A program made the translations under genes and the position numbers. 64,000 nt of DNA from CBDDFQ01 sp965227035 (lineage in GTDB: Bacteria > Pseudomonadota > Gammaproteobacteria > Burkholderiales > Burkholderiaceae_C), in contig OZ245724.1 in NCBI GenBank assembly GCA_965227035.1, positions 3,162,001 to 3,226,000 of the forward strand. The letters are read 5' to 3'. This document shows, piece after piece, positions 45,342 through 54,891 of the stretch. Below the pieces are notes generated by a model. The model had not been told where the DNA came from. It made no database searches and was given only the letters and a program-made list of their open reading frames with translations. Within the stretch, counting starts at the first letter, position 1. The number at the start of each line of letters is the position of its first letter.

Positions 45342-46871
45342 TTACGGGCGTCTGACCCGAAGGGCCGCGCCGTAAACTCCCAATATCAGCAGCGCGCCGA
45401 TGAACAAGGGCCAAAGGCCGAAGCGGGAAGCCCACCAGGCGAAGAACGTCATGCCTTGACCCGCCCTCACCGTTCCGAGCAGCACGCCCTTCGTCATCGA
45501 GGGCAACGAGTGTGTCACCCGCCCGCTCGCATCGATGATGACCGTGGCGCCGGTGTTGGTCGCCCGAATCATGGGGCGATGAAACTCCAGCGACCGCATG
45601 CGCGAGATTTCACGGTGTTGATCGATGGCGATCGAGTTGCCGAACCAGCCGATGTTGCTGACGTTCACGAAAATAGTCGGGGCATTCGCTTCGTCGAGGA
45701 AGCGGGCGGCGAGCTCCTCGCCAAAGAGATCTTCATAGCAGATGTTCGGCGCAAGGCGCTGGCCTTTCCACTCGAACGAAGCGGGCGCGACATCGCCTCG
45801 ATTGAAATCTCCGAGCGGGATTTGCATGAGGTTGGTGAACCACCGAAAGAATGGCGGGACGAATTCCCCGAACGGCACCAGATGGTGTTTTTGCAGGACA
45901 TAAGCCTGCTCGGTCGATTTGATCCCGACGAGCGCGTTGGAATATCCGTCTCTCTGGTTGCCCAGCGGAATTCCGATCAGGGCCGCCGACTTGCCAGTCG
46001 AATATTTCTCGATGATCGCCTTGAAGTAATCGGCGGGAAGCTGTTGCGGCAGCAGTGGAATTGCTGTTTCGGGGGTCACCACCAGATCGGCGTTCGCAGT
46101 GAGAAGCTCGTCCGAATACCAGGCGAGCGCCTGGGGAACGCCGGTTCCTTCTTCGAATTTTTCGTTCTGGGGAATGTTCCCCTGCAAGAGCGCGACCGAC
46201 ATCGGGCTTCCGATTTCGACATCGGCGGGATTCGGCGGGGGCACCAGCGCCATCGCGGCGGACAAGACAACAGCCGCGCCCAACGCAATCCAACGTTTAT
46301 AGATAAACGAAGTTCCGATCCATGACGCGATGCCGGCTGCCAGGAATGAAATGCCGTACACACCCACGAGTGGTGCCAGCCAATTGGCCCAGGTATCGAC
46401 GAACGCATAGCCGGAGGCGCCCCAAGGGAAACCGGTCCACAAATATGCGCGAGCGAGTTCTGCGATGAGCCATGCGGACGCGAAAACGGCAGGTCTAGCG
46501 ATCGCGGAAAGCCGCGTGTTACGGCTGCCGCGCAGCGCAACGTACACGGCGCAAGCTGCGGCGTAATAACTTCCGAGAAATGCTGCAAGTCCAAGTACTG
46601 CGATGACGGCCAGCGGTGATGCAAGTCCGCCATAAACATGCATCGAGATGAACAGCCACCAGAAAGTGCCGCAGAGCCAGGCAGTCGCAAAAATCCAGCC
46701 ATCGGCCAGCCCCTGTTTCCAGCTTGTCCGATTCGCAAGAACTGCGGCGAGTACCGCGAGCGAAACCAATTGCAGCCACCAGCGAGGCGCGCCATCCCAA
46801 AGTCCGGCAATCGACTGCGACTGGGCAAACCCTGCAATGAGGAGGATGAGCGCGCGCGCGATGAAGCTCAT
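45342..46871 (-). CDS. lnt: Apolipoprotein N-acyltransferase
   Basis: Inner-membrane enzyme adding the third acyl chain to lipoproteins. About seven helices in the first 200 residues, then a nitrilase-like periplasmic domain with the triad Glu (VVTPETAIP), Lys (LQKHHLVPFGE) and Cys (NICYEDLFG), and a final helix. I place the start at the ATG at 46871 (MSFIARALILL), which begins right before helix 1 and gives 509 aa. A TTG at 46931, six bases after the corC stop, would add 20 polar residues. Operon with corC and glyQ. Confidence 0.93.
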   Translation of the reverse strand: MSFIARALILLIAGFAQSQSIAGLWDGAPRWWLQLVSLAVLAAVLANRTSWKQGLADGWIFATAWLCGTFWWLFISMHVYGGLASPLAVIAVLGLAAFLGSYYAAACAVYVALRGSRNTRLSAIARPAVFASAWLIAELARAYLWTGFPWGASGYAFVDTWANWLAPLVGVYGISFLAAGIASWIGTSFIYKRWIALGAAVVLSAAMALVPPPNPADVEIGSPMSVALLQGNIPQNEKFEEGTGVPQALAWYSDELLTANADLVVTPETAIPLLPQQLPADYFKAIIEKYSTGKSAALIGIPLGNQRDGYSNALVGIKSTEQAYVLQKHHLVPFGEFVPPFFRWFTNLMQIPLGDFNRGDVAPASFEWKGQRLAPNICYEDLFGEELAARFLDEANAPTIFVNVSNIGWFGNSIAIDQHREISRMRSLEFHRPMIRATNTGATVIIDASGRVTHSLPSMTKGVLLGTVRAGQGMTFFAWWASRFGLWPLFIGALLILGVYGAALRVRRP

Positions 46872-46937
46872 CGGCCGCGTCGGCACACGTTCGCCCGCTT
46901 CGGCAGTTCCGCCGCGTTCATCCAGCTGCAAGGGCTA

Positions 46938-47813
46938 TCAACCGGTTGTGTCGTCTTCGCGAACTCGCGAGACGCGAAACCATTTCACAGCGCCACCACG
47001 GGTGTGCAGCACGACGAAATTGAGGCCGTCCATGACGTGGCTTTCGCCACGGCGCGGGACATGGCCCATTTCGTGTGCAACGAGCCCGCCGATGGTGTCG
47101 AAATCCTGTTCGCTGTCGGAAGGTTTAAGTTCCACGTTAAAGGCTTCGTTCACCCGCTCTACCGTCGTGTCGCCACCCACTCGATAAGTTTGATCTGCCA
47201 AGCCGAAGATGTCGCCTTCGTCTTCGGCAATATCGAATTCGTCCTCGATATCGCCGACGATCTGCTCGAGCACGTCTTCGATGGTGACCAGTCCTGCGAT
47301 TCGTCCGAATTCGTCGATCACGATGGCCAGATGGTGTCGATTCCCTCGGAACTCCCGAAGCAGATCGTTCAGGCCCTTGCTTTCCGGAATGAAGATGGCC
47401 GGTCGAAGCAATGCGCGGATGTTCAATTCCGGCGCGCGTTGCAGCTTGAGCAAGTCTTTCGCCAGCAGGATGCCAATGATGTTTTCTTTTTCGCCGTCGT
47501 AGACCGGGAACCGCGAGTGCGCGGTGTCGATCACCAGATGCAGCATGTCTTCGTATGGAGAGTCGATGCTGATGAGGTCCATGCGAGGCGCAGCGACCAT
47601 GACATCGCCTGCAGTCATGTCTGCCATTCGGATCACGCCTTCGAGCATGACCCGGGATTCAGCGCCGATGATGTTGTTGTCTTCGGCTTCTGACAGTGTT
47701 TCCAGGAGTTCGGCTCGGGAATCTGGACCTGGATTGATGAACTCGACCAGCTTCTGAAGAAGAGTGCGTTTGTCTTCTTTTTCAGAAGCGCGCGTAGGGT
47801 GAGGATCTGACAC
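46938..47813 (-). CDS. corC: CorC/HlyC-type CBS domain protein
   Basis: Cytosolic protein with two CBS domains (about 65-185: DVMVAAPRMD, FPVYDGEKENIIGIL, AIVIDEFGRIAGLVTIEDVLE) and a C-terminal transporter-associated domain (about 205-285). Linked to magnesium/cobalt efflux or to membrane integrity. No membrane helices, so it is the soluble CorC form. Start is GTG at 47813; the N-terminus SDPHPTRA resembles family members. 291 aa. Heads the corC-lnt-gly operon. Confidence 0.92.
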   Translation of the reverse strand: MSDPHPTRASEKEDKRTLLQKLVEFINPGPDSRAELLETLSEAEDNNIIGAESRVMLEGVIRMADMTAGDVMVAAPRMDLISIDSPYEDMLHLVIDTAHSRFPVYDGEKENIIGILLAKDLLKLQRAPELNIRALLRPAIFIPESKGLNDLLREFRGNRHHLAIVIDEFGRIAGLVTIEDVLEQIVGDIEDEFDIAEDEGDIFGLADQTYRVGGDTTVERVNEAFNVELKPSDSEQDFDTIGGLVAHEMGHVPRRGESHVMDGLNFVVLHTRGGAVKWFRVSRVREDDTTG

Positions 47814-47871
47814 AGCTGTGGGCGACGTGCGTTCGGTAGTTTTGGAGCATCAAGGATAGCGGATTGAGGTG

Positions 47872-48621
47872 TCAGCGTGCTGATTTGCCACGGGCATCCT
47901 GAATTCCTCGTCGGACATCCTGAATATTCCGCAGGAGCAACCAGAACTGCTTGGCCTGTTGTTTGAGGTGGTAGTCGGTGTGCGCCATCTGGTCGTCGAT
48001 CAGGGCTGTCAAGCGAGTGTCGATGGTTGCAGGAGGCAATCGGAGGTAGGCCTCGGTCTCGGAGCCCTCTCGCTCGAGCTTAGCGCCTGCGTTTCTGGCA
48101 ATTTTTAGCATCGCCTTGTTCTCGCTCAACGCGTGGATGAACATGAGCTGCACGCCTTCGTTACGTGCGTGGATCGCAGCGCGCTCGAATAATCTGGCGC
48201 CATAGCCACGTCCCCGCGCATGCTGCAACACCGAAACCCCGAACTCCGCGCACGATTGCAGCGCCGGGTTGAGCGAAAACGCGAGATGAGCAACCGCAAT
48301 CAGTTCTAGCTTGCGGTTGTAGATGCCGAAAATATCGTCGCGCTCGAAATCGAGCGACGCTACGTAACGCATGACCTGCTCGTCGCTGGCCGCGTATCCG
48401 AATCTGAGATATCGGTCATGACCTTGAAGCGCGAGCAGATGCGTCTGGATGCGATCGCGGTGTCCTTGTCCGATGGCTCTTATCGGCACGCCGGACAGCA
48501 GTCGGCGATTCACGTTGCGCTCTTCCCGCGCTCCCGTCGGCCCGCGATCCAAAGTGGGCGATTTCCAGAATTCGCGCCCTGCGGCAGCTATTGCACCGAA
48601 GAAGGTTTTTGCCGAGACCAT
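47872..48621 (-). CDS. GNAT family N-acetyltransferase
   Basis: Acetyl-CoA-dependent acyltransferase fold at about 45-200: AEFGVSVLQHARGRGYGARLFERA includes the RGxGxGxxL-type acetyl-CoA loop (ARGRGYGARL). N-terminal 40 residues are basic and may include untranslated sequence, since no Shine-Dalgarno precedes the ATG at 48621. Acceptor unknown. C-terminal about 50 residues are helical. Between the Lrp-type gene and corC, all on the minus strand. Confidence 0.82.
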   Translation of the reverse strand: MVSAKTFFGAIAAAGREFWKSPTLDRGPTGAREERNVNRRLLSGVPIRAIGQGHRDRIQTHLLALQGHDRYLRFGYAASDEQVMRYVASLDFERDDIFGIYNRKLELIAVAHLAFSLNPALQSCAEFGVSVLQHARGRGYGARLFERAAIHARNEGVQLMFIHALSENKAMLKIARNAGAKLEREGSETEAYLRLPPATIDTRLTALIDDQMAHTDYHLKQQAKQFWLLLRNIQDVRRGIQDARGKSAR

Positions 48622-48655
48622 CGCGCGAATATACGAGTTAGCGCGGGAAAAAACT

Positions 48656-49129
48656 TCATAAAGGGATCGAAGTCGTGGCTTTTACGGTATCCAGAACAAA
48701 GCTTGTCTTGCAGTCCTGCACGCTGGGGTGCTTCAGCAACGTGTCCATGATGAACCGGCTGTAGTGGGCCATATCCTGAACCATCACACGCAGCAAATAG
48801 TCCATTTCGCCGGTCAGCGCCGAGCATTCGACCACTTCGGGCCAGTTCTGAACACTTGCGCGGAACACGTCCATCGGATTTCGCTTGTGCGATTCGGTGT
48901 GCTTTTCGAGACGAACATTGATGTATGCGATGAGCCCCAGCCCCACCGCCTGCGGCTTGACCAGCGCAACGTAGCGATCGATTACGCCGGTTTCCTCCAG
49001 TCGGCGAACTCTTCGCAGAACCGCGCTGGGTGACAGCCCCACGTTCTCGGCAACCTGATCGTAGGTGGCCCTGCCGTCCAGCTGCAATCGGCTCAGGATT
49101 CTTCTATCTAGCTTATCTAATGCTTCCAT
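48656..49129 (-). CDS. Lrp/AsnC family transcriptional regulator
   Basis: Feast/famine regulator: N-terminal HTH (LDKLDRRILSRLQLDGR, GLSPSAVLRRVRRLEETGVI) and C-terminal RAM/ligand domain (VVECSALTGEMDYLLRVMVQDM). 157 aa from the ATG at 49129, the usual length. Divergent from hppD with 112 bp between, holding two perfect palindromes. By context it may respond to an aromatic amino acid and control hppD (inference). Confidence 0.93.
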   Translation of the reverse strand: MEALDKLDRRILSRLQLDGRATYDQVAENVGLSPSAVLRRVRRLEETGVIDRYVALVKPQAVGLGLIAYINVRLEKHTESHKRNPMDVFRASVQNWPEVVECSALTGEMDYLLRVMVQDMAHYSRFIMDTLLKHPSVQDCKTSFVLDTVKATTSIPL

Positions 49130-49133
49130 AGGC

Positions 49134-49207
49134 GAAATATCACATATTTCCTGCTTAAAAAGTCGTACTTCAGCGCGAATTCGCAAAAAAAATGACCCCA
49201 AGGGTCA
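49134..49207. promoter_or_regulatory. Two palindromes between the Lrp-family gene and hppD
   Basis: GAAATAT-CAC-ATATTTC (49134-49150) is a perfect 7-bp inverted repeat five bases from the regulator's ATG; it has the GAAA..TTTC look of feast/famine regulator sites. TGACCC-CAA-GGGTCA (49193-49207) is a perfect 6-bp inverted repeat 34 bases ahead of the hppD ATG. These are candidate operators for autoregulation and hppD control. Confidence 0.55.
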
Positions 49208-49241
49208 CTAAAGTCGAAGTATCAAATCAATGGAGTCATCG

Positions 49242-50381
49242 ATGAACGCACCAGTTTCGGCCCAAGAAGCCAAATCAGCCGCCTGGGACAATCCCATGGG
49301 AACCGACGGATTCGAGTTCGTCGAGTACGCGGCGCCGGATCCCGTTGCGATGGGCGAAGTATTCCAGCGGATGGGCTTCAAGGCAGTGGCGAAGCATCGT
49401 CACAAGAATGTGACCTTGTACCGCCAGGGCGGCATCAACTTCATCATCAACGCCGAACCCGATTCTTTTGCACAACGCTTTGCGCGTCAGCACGGCCCGA
49501 GCATCTGCGCTATCGCGTTTCGCGTTCAGGACGCAAAGGCCGCATACGAGCGTGCAACATCACTGGGAGCCTGGGGATACGCCGCCAGCGCAGGCCCGGG
49601 AGAGTTGAACATCCCGGCAATCAAGGGCATCGGCGACAGCCTGATCTATCTGGTCGATCGCTGGCGCGGAAAAAACGGTGCGCAGCCAGGCGACATTGGA
49701 AATATCGGATTTTTCGATGTGGACTTCGAGCGTTTGCCGGAGGTATCGATCGACGAAGCGCTGAATCCGTTCGGTAATGGCCTGACCTACATCGATCATT
49801 TGACCCATAACGTGCACCGCGGACGCATGGGTGAATGGGCCGACTTCTACGAGCGACTGTTCAACTTCCGCGAGATTCGCTACTTCGATATCGAAGGCCA
49901 GGTGACCGGCGTCAAGAGCAAGGCCATGACAAGTCCGTGCGGAAAAATTCGTATCCCGATCAATGAAGAAGGCAACGAGAAAGCCGGCCAGATTCAGGAA
50001 TATCTGGACATGTACCGTGGCGAAGGCATTCAACACATCGCGATGGGTTCCGACGATCTTTTAAAGACCGTCGATGCGATGCGCGAAAGCAAAGTCAAGC
50101 TGCTGGACACCATCGACACCTACTACGAGCTGATCGATAAACGCATCCCCGGTCACGGCGAAGACGTAGCGGCTCTGAAGCAGCGTCAGGTTTTGCTCGA
50201 TGGCAAGAAGAATGCTCTTTTGATGCAGATTTTCAGCGAAAACCAACTCGGCCCGATCTTCTTTGAATTCATCCAGCGCAAGGGCGACGAAGGCTTCGGC
50301 GAAGGAAATTTCAAGGCACTATTCGAGAGCATCGAACTCGATCAAATGCGCCGCGGCGTTCTTGAAGCTAAGACGACTTAG
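49242..50381 (+). CDS. hppD: 4-hydroxyphenylpyruvate dioxygenase
   Basis: Fe(II) enzyme converting 4-hydroxyphenylpyruvate to homogentisate in tyrosine degradation. Two-His/one-Glu facial triad visible: His in YIDHLTHNV, His in EGIQHIAMGSDD, Glu in GPIFFEFIQRKGDEGFGEG. 379 aa. I chose the ATG at 49242 since GGAG stands six bases upstream; an ATG four codons earlier lacks it. The other homogentisate genes (hmgA, fahA) are not in the window. Its last 14 bases overlap the hybrid kinase gene tail to tail. Confidence 0.96.
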   Translation: MNAPVSAQEAKSAAWDNPMGTDGFEFVEYAAPDPVAMGEVFQRMGFKAVAKHRHKNVTLYRQGGINFIINAEPDSFAQRFARQHGPSICAIAFRVQDAKAAYERATSLGAWGYAASAGPGELNIPAIKGIGDSLIYLVDRWRGKNGAQPGDIGNIGFFDVDFERLPEVSIDEALNPFGNGLTYIDHLTHNVHRGRMGEWADFYERLFNFREIRYFDIEGQVTGVKSKAMTSPCGKIRIPINEEGNEKAGQIQEYLDMYRGEGIQHIAMGSDDLLKTVDAMRESKVKLLDTIDTYYELIDKRIPGHGEDVAALKQRQVLLDGKKNALLMQIFSENQLGPIFFEFIQRKGDEGFGEGNFKALFESIELDQMRRGVLEAKTT

Positions 50382-53300
50382 TACTCGCAAGCCATTCCTT
50401 GATAGCGGTCTGGGTCAATGCCCAGGCCGCCTCGAGTTCGGCATATCGCTGCGCAGCATCCAGCGGCAGCGCGTCTCGCGAATCAGCTTCCAACAAAGCT
50501 GAAATTTCCTGCAACCGAACGGCACCGACATTACTTGCCGAACCCTTCAGCGCGTGCGCAGCAAGAGAGATGGCGTTTTCGTTTTGCGCCTCGATAGCGG
50601 CTTTGATTGCATCGAGGCGCCCAGGGGCATCGGCTAAAAACAGGTTTGCGACTTCTTTTGTCATCGTCAGATCTTCGTCATCGAACTCCCGAAACTCTTC
50701 GAGTCGCGAGAAGTCCATGACGGATCCAACGTTTGCCGTCGAAGTAAGAGCCTGATCTGAAAAGTTCTCAGAAGTCGACGCGGGGGTCGGAGCCTTGTTC
50801 GAGTCTCCTACAACCCACTTCTCCAACGCGATCGCGAGTGCTCCCACCTGCAGTGGCTTGGTGAGATAGTCCTGCATACCGGCGGCTTCGCAGCGGACAC
50901 GGTCTTCGGCGGACGCTGCAGCAGTCAGCGCAATGATCGGAGGTGCATCTGCACCCCAAGCCGCCTGGATCTGTCGTGTTGCCTGAATTCCATCGACGTC
51001 CGGCATGTTCAGATCCATCAGGATCGCACCGAACCGGCGTTCGCTCGAGTGCGCTTTGGCGACCGCCTCAACCGCCTCCTTCCCATCGACCACCATTTGA
51101 ACGTCATAGCCGAGTTTCATCAGCATCGCGCTGGCCACCTTGAGGTTCACGGCGTTGTCGTCTGCGACGAGGATGTTCACATGCTTTCTGTTGTCTATTG
51201 CCGAAGGCGCTGGCTTTGCGATCGCTTTTAACTCGGGCGATAAGCACCGCGCGATCGTCTCGAAAAGCTGATTTTGTCTGGCTGGTTTCAACAACCGGGC
51301 ATCGAATAGGGCGTGGCTGTCGTCCGACGCCGGCATGAATCCCGAACTCAGCAAGATCAGCGGAATGTCTTTCAGGGGAGCGTTCGACTTCACCTGTCTC
51401 GCGAGCGTGACTCCGTCCATTTCCGGCATGTGCATGTCGGTGATGATGATGTCGGGCTTGGTTGAATCGGATGCAGCGGAAGCGTCTGCCGACAGCCACT
51501 CCAGTGCCGAAACACCCGACTCGGCGCTAGTAACCTCCATCCCCCAAAGCTGCAATTGGCGAGTGAGGATTCGAATGTTTGTAGCGTGATCATCGACGAT
51601 GAGTGCGCGTTTTCCTCGCAGCACTCCGGCTTCGGCTGGTCCAAAGCGCGGTGCGATTTGGGCGACGGGCGCTTTGATCGTGAACCAGAAAGTCGATCCT
51701 TTACCAAGCTCGCTTTCCACTCCGATTCGACCGCCCATCAACTCGACCAAGCGCTTGCAGATCGCGAGTCCAAGTCCACTACCGCCGTATTTGCGGGTGG
51801 TGGAGGCATCCACCTGAGTGAACGCTTCGAACAGTGCTCCGACTCTAGAGGGAGGAATTCCAATTCCGCTGTCGGTCACACGGAACTCGATTTCCGCCAT
51901 CCCCTCCACCACTTCACCGACGAGTCGAACACTGATGTCGATCTCACCGCGTTCAGTGAATTTCACCGCATTCGTTATGAGATTTATCAGCACCTGCCTA
52001 AGTCGCGTGATGTCGCCGGCAATTGCAGCCGGGACACCCTCTGCTTTCGAATCGGGTATGTCGATGATCAGTTCGAGCCCTTTTTCGCGTGCGCGTGGGG
52101 CGGCAATATCGCAAGCCTCCTCCACCGCAGAGCGCAAGCCGAGCGGTTCGTGCTCAAGGTCTAGCTTGCCGGATTCGATCTTTGAAAAATCGAGAATGTC
52201 GTTGATGACAGCCAGCAGTTGATCACTCGATATGCGTACTGTCTGTAGATAGTCACGCTGCTCTGCATCCAGGTCCGTTTCGGCAAGCAGAGTGCTCATG
52301 CCAACCACCCCGTTGAGCGGAGTGCGAATCTCGTGGCTCATCGTCGCAAGAAAGGCAGCTTTGGCGCGAGCAGCTCCCAGAGCCTCCTCGCGCGACGCAA
52401 GTAGTTCGGCTGTTCTATTGGCAACCCGAGTCTCCAAGGTTTCGTTAGCCTCTTTCAGTGCCAAGGCGTCCTTGGTAACTTGCGTTCGAAATCTAAACAA
52501 TTGTTCGGCGCTGTCGTGAATAACCTGCGAAAGTTGAGCAACTTCGCTTATCTTCGTCGAATGGTCGATCCTGGGGAACTCTCCCCGTCCTAATTGTTGC
52601 GCAGCGCGCGACAGCTTTCGCAGTGGCGCCGCCACTAGTTGAGCAACTACGAATGCAAGAAGTGCCGCAAGCAATGTCAACGCGCCCAGCACTGCAATGG
52701 AGGTGCGCCAAGCCTGGCCAATGCCAGCGGTGAAATCAGACTCGGGCGCCGCAACGGCCAATCTCCACCGAAGTCCCATCGCCTGCCCAAAGGGAAATTC
52801 GACGCCAATTACTTGTGCGCCGCTCTCGCCATTCATGCGCTGCAAACTTAAATCGTTGGCAACGCTATCTGTACTACGTCTAGCCTCGCGGGCCTGGTTA
52901 GCCGCGAAGCTCGCACGAATAATAGGATTTGCACTTTGTGCCGGCGAAGTTCTTACGTATTTGCCGTCCTTATCTCGTGTGGTCAACGGATCGCCCGCCG
53001 AACTTGCTACGAGTAAGCCTTGTTCATCCACGATGTACGCAGCTCCGTGAGAACTTATTCGTTGTGTTCGCAGTAAACCGGCCAATCTTTGCAGATATAT
53101 ATCAACGCCTATTACTCCAGCCAAGTCGCCTTCGGGCGTGAATACGGATTGCGTCAAAGTGACACCCAACTGACGGGTTGGCTCGATGACTTCTATGGGT
53201 GAGAACGTCCGGTCCTTCGTTTTTGCTGCATCTTTAAGAAGACGGTCTTGCCTTTCTTGCGGGACAACATTGACGCGTAGAAGGTGGGATCGGTCGCCCG

Positions 53301-53742
53301 GGATCTCTCCAAGGTAAGTCTCAGTTGTTGCCGAGCCTGGTCGGTGGATTTCAACTTCGTTCCCTCTGGAAGTTTCTTCAACCGAGAGGAACCACGTGTC
53401 CGGCTTCGCCAAGAATATTCTGGACACATCCGCCGACTGATTATTCAGCGCGAATGCCATCGATTCGAAGATTTGTGGCTCAGTCATGAGCTTTACGGCA
53501 GTGACTTCTTTCGACCCTGTTAACCGCTCTGATATCAAACCATTCAATGCCGAGTGCGCCTGACTCAAATGTTGCTCGGTTTCCACCTGCACGCGAGTTG
53601 CGACACTTGAAAGAATCTCTCCAGCTAATGCATTGACTGAGTCTTCGCCGCCTTTCGACATGATCAGGACGACCAAACCTGCAGGCACGAGCGCGAGCAC
53701 GAGCAAACTAATGCTCAGAATGTTTCTTAGCGAAAATTTCAT
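50368..53742 (-). CDS. Hybrid sensor histidine kinase (Cache-HAMP-HisKA-HATPase-REC-REC-HPt)
   Basis: 1124 aa. TM1 at about 8-30, a periplasmic Cache-type sensor (about 35-335), TM2 at 345-370, HAMP to about 425 and a coiled coil. HisKA has TMSHEIRTPLNG (His about 467); HATPase has NLITNAVKF, DSGIGIP and GSGLGLAICK. REC1 keeps TDMHMPEMDG (Asp about 770), REC2 MDLNMPDVDG (Asp about 909), and HPt has AHALKGSASNVGA (His about 1063). A full phosphorelay can run inside this one chain and leave through HPt. BarA/ArcB-like in layout. ATG at 53742 (or TTG at 53745) lies a few bases after the cyclase-like regulator, its likely target. Confidence 0.92.
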   Translation of the reverse strand: MKFSLRNILSISLLVLALVPAGLVVLIMSKGGEDSVNALAGEILSSVATRVQVETEQHLSQAHSALNGLISERLTGSKEVTAVKLMTEPQIFESMAFALNNQSADVSRIFLAKPDTWFLSVEETSRGNEVEIHRPGSATTETYLGEIPGDRSHLLRVNVVPQERQDRLLKDAAKTKDRTFSPIEVIEPTRQLGVTLTQSVFTPEGDLAGVIGVDIYLQRLAGLLRTQRISSHGAAYIVDEQGLLVASSAGDPLTTRDKDGKYVRTSPAQSANPIIRASFAANQAREARRSTDSVANDLSLQRMNGESGAQVIGVEFPFGQAMGLRWRLAVAAPESDFTAGIGQAWRTSIAVLGALTLLAALLAFVVAQLVAAPLRKLSRAAQQLGRGEFPRIDHSTKISEVAQLSQVIHDSAEQLFRFRTQVTKDALALKEANETLETRVANRTAELLASREEALGAARAKAAFLATMSHEIRTPLNGVVGMSTLLAETDLDAEQRDYLQTVRISSDQLLAVINDILDFSKIESGKLDLEHEPLGLRSAVEEACDIAAPRAREKGLELIIDIPDSKAEGVPAAIAGDITRLRQVLINLITNAVKFTERGEIDISVRLVGEVVEGMAEIEFRVTDSGIGIPPSRVGALFEAFTQVDASTTRKYGGSGLGLAICKRLVELMGGRIGVESELGKGSTFWFTIKAPVAQIAPRFGPAEAGVLRGKRALIVDDHATNIRILTRQLQLWGMEVTSAESGVSALEWLSADASAASDSTKPDIIITDMHMPEMDGVTLARQVKSNAPLKDIPLILLSSGFMPASDDSHALFDARLLKPARQNQLFETIARCLSPELKAIAKPAPSAIDNRKHVNILVADDNAVNLKVASAMLMKLGYDVQMVVDGKEAVEAVAKAHSSERRFGAILMDLNMPDVDGIQATRQIQAAWGADAPPIIALTAAASAEDRVRCEAAGMQDYLTKPLQVGALAIALEKWVVGDSNKAPTPASTSENFSDQALTSTANVGSVMDFSRLEEFREFDDEDLTMTKEVANLFLADAPGRLDAIKAAIEAQNENAISLAAHALKGSASNVGAVRLQEISALLEADSRDALPLDAAQRYAELEAAWALTQTAIKEWLASTKSS

Positions 53743-53748
53743 CAATAT

Positions 53749-54867
53749 TTAGACAGCTAAACCTGTAATTTCAGCTGCGTCGATTGGCGTGATCCGCCCT
53801 GGCAATTTGATGAGCGAGCGATGCCCGGTTTTTACGGCGCCAGTAACGGTGCGAAGCATCGCTACGCTGGCGACTATGGCCCAACCATGAGCGCTGGCCT
53901 GCTTTTGAAGAAGCATCGCGGCGCTTACTGCGTCGCCAACTGGTAGTGTTTGCGGCGGCGCTCCATGCAACGGATCATGAAGATGACTCAGAGTTACAGG
54001 ACCCGCGTGAATAGCAACAGAAACGTCAAATTTAGGGAGGTTTCGATCGGAGTATTGATTCGACAAGAAGATTCTCATTGCTCTCGCTGAATCGACAAGG
54101 CCCAAGGCTGCTCTGGCTGCGCGCAACCCATGGTTAACAGAGCGTGTGTCTTGGCCATCCGCAAATATCGCCAACATTCCTTCGCCAATGAAATGCATGT
54201 GCCTTGCACCAAAAAGATGCACGGTGTCTCCGGCGCTGCCGTAAAACCTCTTCACCAATTCGCTGAGTTCTCCCCCACTGAGCTGCTCTGCCAAACCGGC
54301 GAAATTATTCATATCGACGAATAGTACTGTCGCATTCTCTAAGCGAATATCGCCTTCGGCGCCATTGCCGTCCGGCCATCGATCACTAAGCTCCTTAGCT
54401 AGTCGACGTTCGTATAGCTTTGCAAGCTTATGCTTTTGGGCTTCCAATGCGGCATGAACTGCAGCATCGGTCGCCATGTTTTGTAGATTGTCTTGGATCA
54501 CCCGTTTGTTCAGCTGCGCCGTCACGGCATCACGTAACTCTCCGGGCTTGAACGGCTTGGTAATGTAATCGTCGGCACCAGTGTTCATGCCCAATCGCAT
54601 GTGTTCCCGCTCCTGCAAAGACGTCAGAAGAATTACCGGGGTCGATGCGACTGAGACATCTTTTCTGATAGCAGCAAGCACTTCGATACCCGTTAGTTGG
54701 GGCATCTGAATGTCACTGATTACCAATGCAGGACGATGCTCGAGCACGAGCTCCATGCCTTGAGCACCATTTTCGGCGGACAGCACCTCATAGCCATCCT
54801 TCTTTAAGACCGAAGAAACAAGCATCCTGGTGCCAGCGTCGTCTTCCATTACGACGATGAGGGGCAT
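53749..54867 (-). CDS. Response regulator with degenerate class III nucleotide cyclase domain
   Basis: 372 aa. REC at 1-120 is complete (EDD, Asp52 in SDIQMP, Lys in TKPFKPGE). A short helical linker follows, then a class III cyclase homology domain (about 175-350). First metal Asp is kept (FVDMNNF, Asp185), but the second is Glu229 (IGEGMLAIF), the purine-specifying Lys is missing, and the transition-state Asn/Arg of GDxVNxAAR are Ser315/Leu319 (GDAVSAAMLL). Catalysis is therefore doubtful; a nucleotide-binding or protein-binding output is more likely. Co-transcribed with the hybrid kinase (about 6 bp between). Confidence 0.88.
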   Translation of the reverse strand: MPLIVVMEDDAGTRMLVSSVLKKDGYEVLSAENGAQGMELVLEHRPALVISDIQMPQLTGIEVLAAIRKDVSVASTPVILLTSLQEREHMRLGMNTGADDYITKPFKPGELRDAVTAQLNKRVIQDNLQNMATDAAVHAALEAQKHKLAKLYERRLAKELSDRWPDGNGAEGDIRLENATVLFVDMNNFAGLAEQLSGGELSELVKRFYGSAGDTVHLFGARHMHFIGEGMLAIFADGQDTRSVNHGLRAARAALGLVDSARAMRIFLSNQYSDRNLPKFDVSVAIHAGPVTLSHLHDPLHGAPPQTLPVGDAVSAAMLLQKQASAHGWAIVASVAMLRTVTGAVKTGHRSLIKLPGRITPIDAAEITGLAV

Positions 54868-54891
54868 ATCTTAGATTCCTTAACTTGGATG

